From assembly GCF_002812805.1 (NCBI RefSeq), contig NZ_NMUM01000044.1:124001-188000 (forward strand): a stretch of 64,000 nt of DNA. Direction: 5' to 3'. The position numbers and the translations under genes were made by a program. Shown one piece after another: positions 61,175 through 64,000 of the stretch. The DNA comes from Microbacterium lacus (GTDB taxonomy: Bacteria; Actinomycetota; Actinomycetes; Actinomycetales; Microbacteriaceae). Position 1 is the stretch's first letter. Each line of letters opens with the position of its first letter. Below the pieces are notes generated by a model. It worked only from the letters and a program-made list of their open reading frames with translations, had not been told where the DNA came from and ran no database searches.

Positions 61175-62209
61175 TCAGCGCGCCTGAGCCGCGAGCGCGT
61201 CGGCGAGCAGATCCGGGTGGTGGATCTCGGCGACATCCGGGTGGGCGCGCAAGCGGGACTTCAGCTGGTTCTCGCCGTACGACCCGTGGATGACGTTCGA
61301 GGGGTCCTGCTCGATCCCGCGCGCGGCGGCGCTGTATTCGGGCGCCATGTTCAACCGGGGTACGACAGCGTCGAGTCGCGGGTTGAAGAAGAACGGAACC
61401 GAGATGCGCTCGGAGCCCTCCGCGGGAGCGATGACGCGGTGCACGGTCGCGCGCAGGTAGCCGTCCGTCGCCCATTCGAGCAGCTCACCGATGTTGACGA
61501 TCAGTGCGCCGTCCTGCGGCGGCACGTCGTGCCACTCGCCCTGGTATTCGACCTGCAGCCCGCCCGCGTCCGGTTCGATCCACAACAACGTGAGCACTCC
61601 CGCGTCCTTATGCCGACCGACTCCCTGGCGCGAGCTGGCGTCCGCGGGAACCCCGGGGTATCGGGCGATCTTGATGTGGATCGATGGCTCGTCCGCGAAG
61701 ATGTCGAGGAGCTGTGCAGGATCGGAGCCGAGCGCTTCGGCCCACGCGGCGAGCAACCGCAGTCCGATGACTTCGAGGCGCTCACGCCACTCCTCGATGA
61801 CGGGGCGGAGTTCCGGGAGTGCACTCGGCCACTGGTTGGGGCCGTCGAGCCGCAGGTACGCCGGGTCGTCGGGTCCGAGTTCGCGCGCCTCGCGGCCGGG
61901 GCCGATGTCGATCTGCTCGCGCCAGTCGACCTTGCCCTGGGTAAGCTCGCCGCCGACCCGCGCGTAGCCCCGGAAGTACGGGGACTTCAGGTTCTCGATC
62001 TCGAGCTTCTGCTCGTCGGGCAGAGCGAAGAACGCGCGGGATGTCGACAGCAGGCGCGCCTGCAGGTCGTCGGGGATGCCGTGACCCACGAGGGTGAAAA
62101 AGCCCACCTCGTGCGTCGCGCGGCGCAGCTCGTCACGGAATTGCTCGGCCGCCGCCGGACCCTGGTCGAGCAGCGAGAGGTCGAGAACGGGAATGGGCGT
62201 GGCACTCAT
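61175..62209 (-). CDS. 2-oxoglutarate/Fe(II)-dependent oxygenase (isopenicillin N synthase family)
   Basis: 344 residues from ATG at 62209. N-terminal DIOX_N: VGFFTLVGHGIPDDLQARLL. Iron ligands: H and D in VGRHKDAGVLTLL and H in ATVHRVIAPAEG, with R in ERISVPFFFNP. The plant-like IPNS/DIOX group in actinobacteria hydroxylates small molecules. Confidence 0.88.
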   Translation of the reverse strand: MSATPIPVLDLSLLDQGPAAAEQFRDELRRATHEVGFFTLVGHGIPDDLQARLLSTSRAFFALPDEQKLEIENLKSPYFRGYARVGGELTQGKVDWREQIDIGPGREARELGPDDPAYLRLDGPNQWPSALPELRPVIEEWRERLEVIGLRLLAAWAEALGSDPAQLLDIFADEPSIHIKIARYPGVPADASSRQGVGRHKDAGVLTLLWIEPDAGGLQVEYQGEWHDVPPQDGALIVNIGELLEWATDGYLRATVHRVIAPAEGSERISVPFFFNPRLDAVVPRLNMAPEYSAAARGIEQDPSNVIHGSYGENQLKSRLRAHPDVAEIHHPDLLADALAAQAR

Positions 62210-62339
62210 GCATACGACGCTAATTCGCTGCGGGCGGGATACGGCGAATTGTTTCAGAGAGTGACGCTCGCGCGGCACGTGCAGGCGTCATCCGCAAACG
62301 GCCCACCGTCCACGTGAGCGGTAGCTGTAGCGTCGAGGG

Positions 62340-63110
62340 ATGGCCCTCGCATCCCGCACGTCCAGCCGTTCACCGCGACCCGCTATCGACCTCACTGTCG
62401 TGGCGAGCACGTGGCTCACTCCGCAGCTGGTGCGCGTGACGCTCGGGGGAACAGGATTCACGCAGTTCGAGGATCGGCCCGAGACCGACAAGTACGTCAA
62501 GCTCATGTTCACGGATGCTGACTCGCTCATCGTCACGCGGACCTACACGGTGCGTCGGGTGGACCACGAGGCACAGACGCTCGACATCGACTTCGTCGTG
62601 CACGGGGACGACGGCCTGGCGGGGCCGTGGGCGGCTGCTGCGGAGCCGGGTGCGACGCTTCGGCTAATGGGCCCGGGCGGCGGTTACGCGCCCAACCCCG
62701 AGGCATCCTGGTACCTGTACTTGGGTGATCTCTCGGCCGTGCCGGCCATCGCCGCCGCGCTCGAGGCGCTGCCCACCGATGCCGTCGGGGTCGCCTATAT
62801 CGAGGTCGATTCGGACGATACCGCCCTCGCCCTCGAAGCGCCCGCGGGTGTGGAAGTGCACTGGGTCGTCAACACCGACCACGCCCCGGAAGCACTCGCC
62901 GACCGCGTTCGTGGCATGCCGTGGCGCGAGGGTTCGGTCGACGTCTTCGCCCACGGAGAGCGCGAATCGATGAAGGCCCTTCGCCGCGCGTTGTTCGAAG
63001 ACCGTGGGCTCGACCGTGGCCAGGTCTCGCTCTCGGGTTACTGGGCGCGCGGGCGGACGGAAGACCGCTTCCAGGCCGAGAAGCGTGAGCCGATCGGCCA
63101 GATCCTGTAA
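62340..63110 (+). CDS. siderophore-interacting protein (FAD ferric reductase)
   Basis: 256 residues. FAD-binding TRTYTVRRVDHEAQTLDIDF and NAD-binding-type LYLGDLSAVPAIAAALEAL, with GYWARGRTEDRFQAEK at the C-terminus, the signature of ViuB/SIP reductases. Releases iron from ferric siderophores. Confidence 0.92.
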   Translation: MALASRTSSRSPRPAIDLTVVASTWLTPQLVRVTLGGTGFTQFEDRPETDKYVKLMFTDADSLIVTRTYTVRRVDHEAQTLDIDFVVHGDDGLAGPWAAAAEPGATLRLMGPGGGYAPNPEASWYLYLGDLSAVPAIAAALEALPTDAVGVAYIEVDSDDTALALEAPAGVEVHWVVNTDHAPEALADRVRGMPWREGSVDVFAHGERESMKALRRALFEDRGLDRGQVSLSGYWARGRTEDRFQAEKREPIGQIL

Positions 63111-63129
63111 CTGCGCGCCTGCCGTGCGT

Positions 63130-63603
63130 TCAGACGCCGACGCGGGCGAAAGCGTCCTGACTGATGCCCTGATCGAGCACGACCTTCGCCCACTCGCGGG
63201 CGCTGTGCAGCGAGTGGTCGCGGAAGTTGCCGCACTCGATCGCCGAGACACCGGGGATGTCGGCCTCGACGGCTTCGTCGGCGATGAAGCGCAAGCTGCC
63301 GGTCAGAGCGGCCACGACATCCGGAATCTCGGGTTCGCCCCACATCAGCAGGTGGAAACCGGTGCGGCACCCGAACGGCGAGATGTCGATCACGCCGTCG
63401 ATGCGGTCGCGCAAGAGTCCCGCGAGCATGTGCTCGAGCGTGTGCAGACCCGCGGTGGGGATCTCGCCCGCATTGGGCTGCACGAGACGCACGTCGAAGT
63501 TCGTGATCGTGCCCCCGCCCGGTCCGTGCTCAACACCGATGCGGCGCACGTACGGGGCGAGCACGGCGGTGTGGTCCAGCGTGAAGCTCTCGATCTCGGC
63601 CAT
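63130..63603 (-). CDS. luxS: S-ribosylhomocysteine lyase LuxS
   Basis: 157 residues, start in TAATG overlap with the upstream aminotransferase. Metal and catalytic residues: [21 protein letters not shown] and ECGNFRDHS. Makes homocysteine and the autoinducer-2 precursor in methyl recycling. Confidence 0.95.
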   Translation of the reverse strand: MAEIESFTLDHTAVLAPYVRRIGVEHGPGGGTITNFDVRLVQPNAGEIPTAGLHTLEHMLAGLLRDRIDGVIDISPFGCRTGFHLLMWGEPEIPDVVAALTGSLRFIADEAVEADIPGVSAIECGNFRDHSLHSAREWAKVVLDQGISQDAFARVGV

Positions 63604-64000
63604 TAGTTCCTCCTTGCGAACGCGGCGAGGCGCTCGATCAATTCTCGCAGCGTGTTCTCATCGTGCACGAGTCCGAGGCGGATGTGCCCGCGTCCCCGGG
63701 TGCCGAAGCCATCCCCGGGCGCGACGGCGACTCGCGCCTCGTCCCGAAGCCGCCGGGCGAAGTCGACGGCGTCCTGATCTCCGGGCAGGCGAACCCAGAC
63801 GAAGAATGTGCCCTCGGGCGCCGCGACATCCCATCCGATTGCGCGCAGACCATCGACCACGACGTCGCGTCGGCGCTGATACAGCGCGACGAGGTCTGCG
63901 GCGGCGGATTGATCACCCTCGAGCGCGACGGCGGCGGCCTCTTGCGTGGCCCCGAACATGGTGCTGAACGCATGGGACTGGTACCGCTTCATAGCGGCGA
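63603..64000 (-). CDS. class I/II aminotransferase, C-terminal part only
   Basis: The minus-strand frame stays open past the right edge, so only the last 130 or so residues are seen. [37 protein letters not shown] and [20 protein letters not shown] are typical of the C-terminal half of PLP fold-I aminotransferases. Coupled to luxS by a 1-nt overlap, so probably a Met/Cys-metabolism transaminase or C-S lyase. Confidence 0.8.
   Translation of the reverse strand, partial: AAMKRYQSHAFSTMFGATQEAAAVALEGDQSAAADLVALYQRRRDVVVDGLRAIGWDVAAPEGTFFVWVRLPGDQDAVDFARRLRDEARVAVAPGDGFGTRGRGHIRLGLVHDENTLRELIERLAAFARRN

Noticed and set aside
61217-62317. 366-codon plus-strand frame
   Set aside because: Antisense to the 2OG-Fe(II) oxygenase; no recognisable domain.

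Overview
The window is high-GC actinobacterial DNA. Gene content (ECF42-type sigma factor with a DGPF/YCII partner, CrtI-like desaturase beside a UbiA prenyltransferase, LuxS, many GTG starts and 4-nt ATGA/GTGA overlaps) fits Microbacteriaceae, most likely Microbacterium or a close relative. This assignment is an inference from gene content. The window has two halves: positions 1 to about 45,530 are a dense defence and mobile-element island, and 45,581 to 64,000 are ordinary chromosome.

Island, left to right. (1) 1-9,104, minus strand: a HEPN-DUF499 ATPase (runs off the left edge), a DUF1156 DNA methyltransferase and a SNF2 helicase with a DUF3883 tail, preceded by an AlpA-type HTH; this looks like a DISARM-related (ARMADA-like) phage-defence module. 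(2) 9,153-10,783: a three-gene operon with a calcineurin-like phosphoesterase and two unknown proteins. (3) 10,833-17,781: a winged-helix regulator divergent from a complete Tn7-like tnsA-tnsB-tnsC-tniQ operon without Cas genes. (4) 17,735-19,287: an XRE regulator and a RES-domain protein. (5) 19,448-24,035: a 1,001-residue repeat protein convergent with a TRAFAC-type GTPase and its small partner. (6) 24,319-35,411: a seven-gene overlapping operon, an expanded type I restriction-modification locus with two HsdM, a third HTH-methylase-specificity fusion with an altered catalytic motif, HsdS, HsdR, an NYN nuclease and an ECK-type nuclease-like protein. (7) 35,612-35,846: a hybrid pseudogene made of the tail of the phosphoesterase and the head of the XRE gene. 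(8) 35,886-37,269: a HigB/HigA-like toxin-antitoxin pair whose antitoxin carries an ImmA/IrrE peptidase. (9) 37,408-39,362: a Pycsar cyclase, an E2-like protein and a PycTM effector. (10) 40,213-44,940: a TerY-P-like triad (kinase, vWA, PP2C) in which the kinase is fused to an N-terminal PIN nuclease domain, zinc ribbons and a CFI-box tail. The island ends at a repeat (45,424-45,529) that also occurs at 24,081-24,186 with identical internal spacing.

Chromosomal half: SRPBCC-YCII-ECF sigma operon; LysR regulator divergent from a FAD-dependent fumarate-reductase-like enzyme with a palindromic operator between; CrtI/UbiA/EamA group; DeoR regulator divergent from a small DUF4406-like gene; 2'-5' RNA ligase; carboxylesterase-CorA-pyridoxamine oxidase-like operon; VOC-SDR pair; HD hydrolase; 2OG-Fe(II) oxygenase; siderophore-interacting protein; LuxS; and a partial aminotransferase off the right edge.

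How the parts may work together: the Tn7-like module is the likely vehicle or scaffold for the island, though its ends could not be fixed. The defence units act at different stages: DNA modification/cleavage (type I RM, DUF1156 module), nucleotide signalling with membrane disruption (Pycsar), and phospho-signalled RNA cleavage (PIN-kinase triad). Several short repeated motifs (GTATGGC pairs, GGACAT arrays, GTGAA/TTCAC arrays) sit in promoters and suggest local regulators controlling the units. No rRNA, tRNA or CRISPR array was seen.
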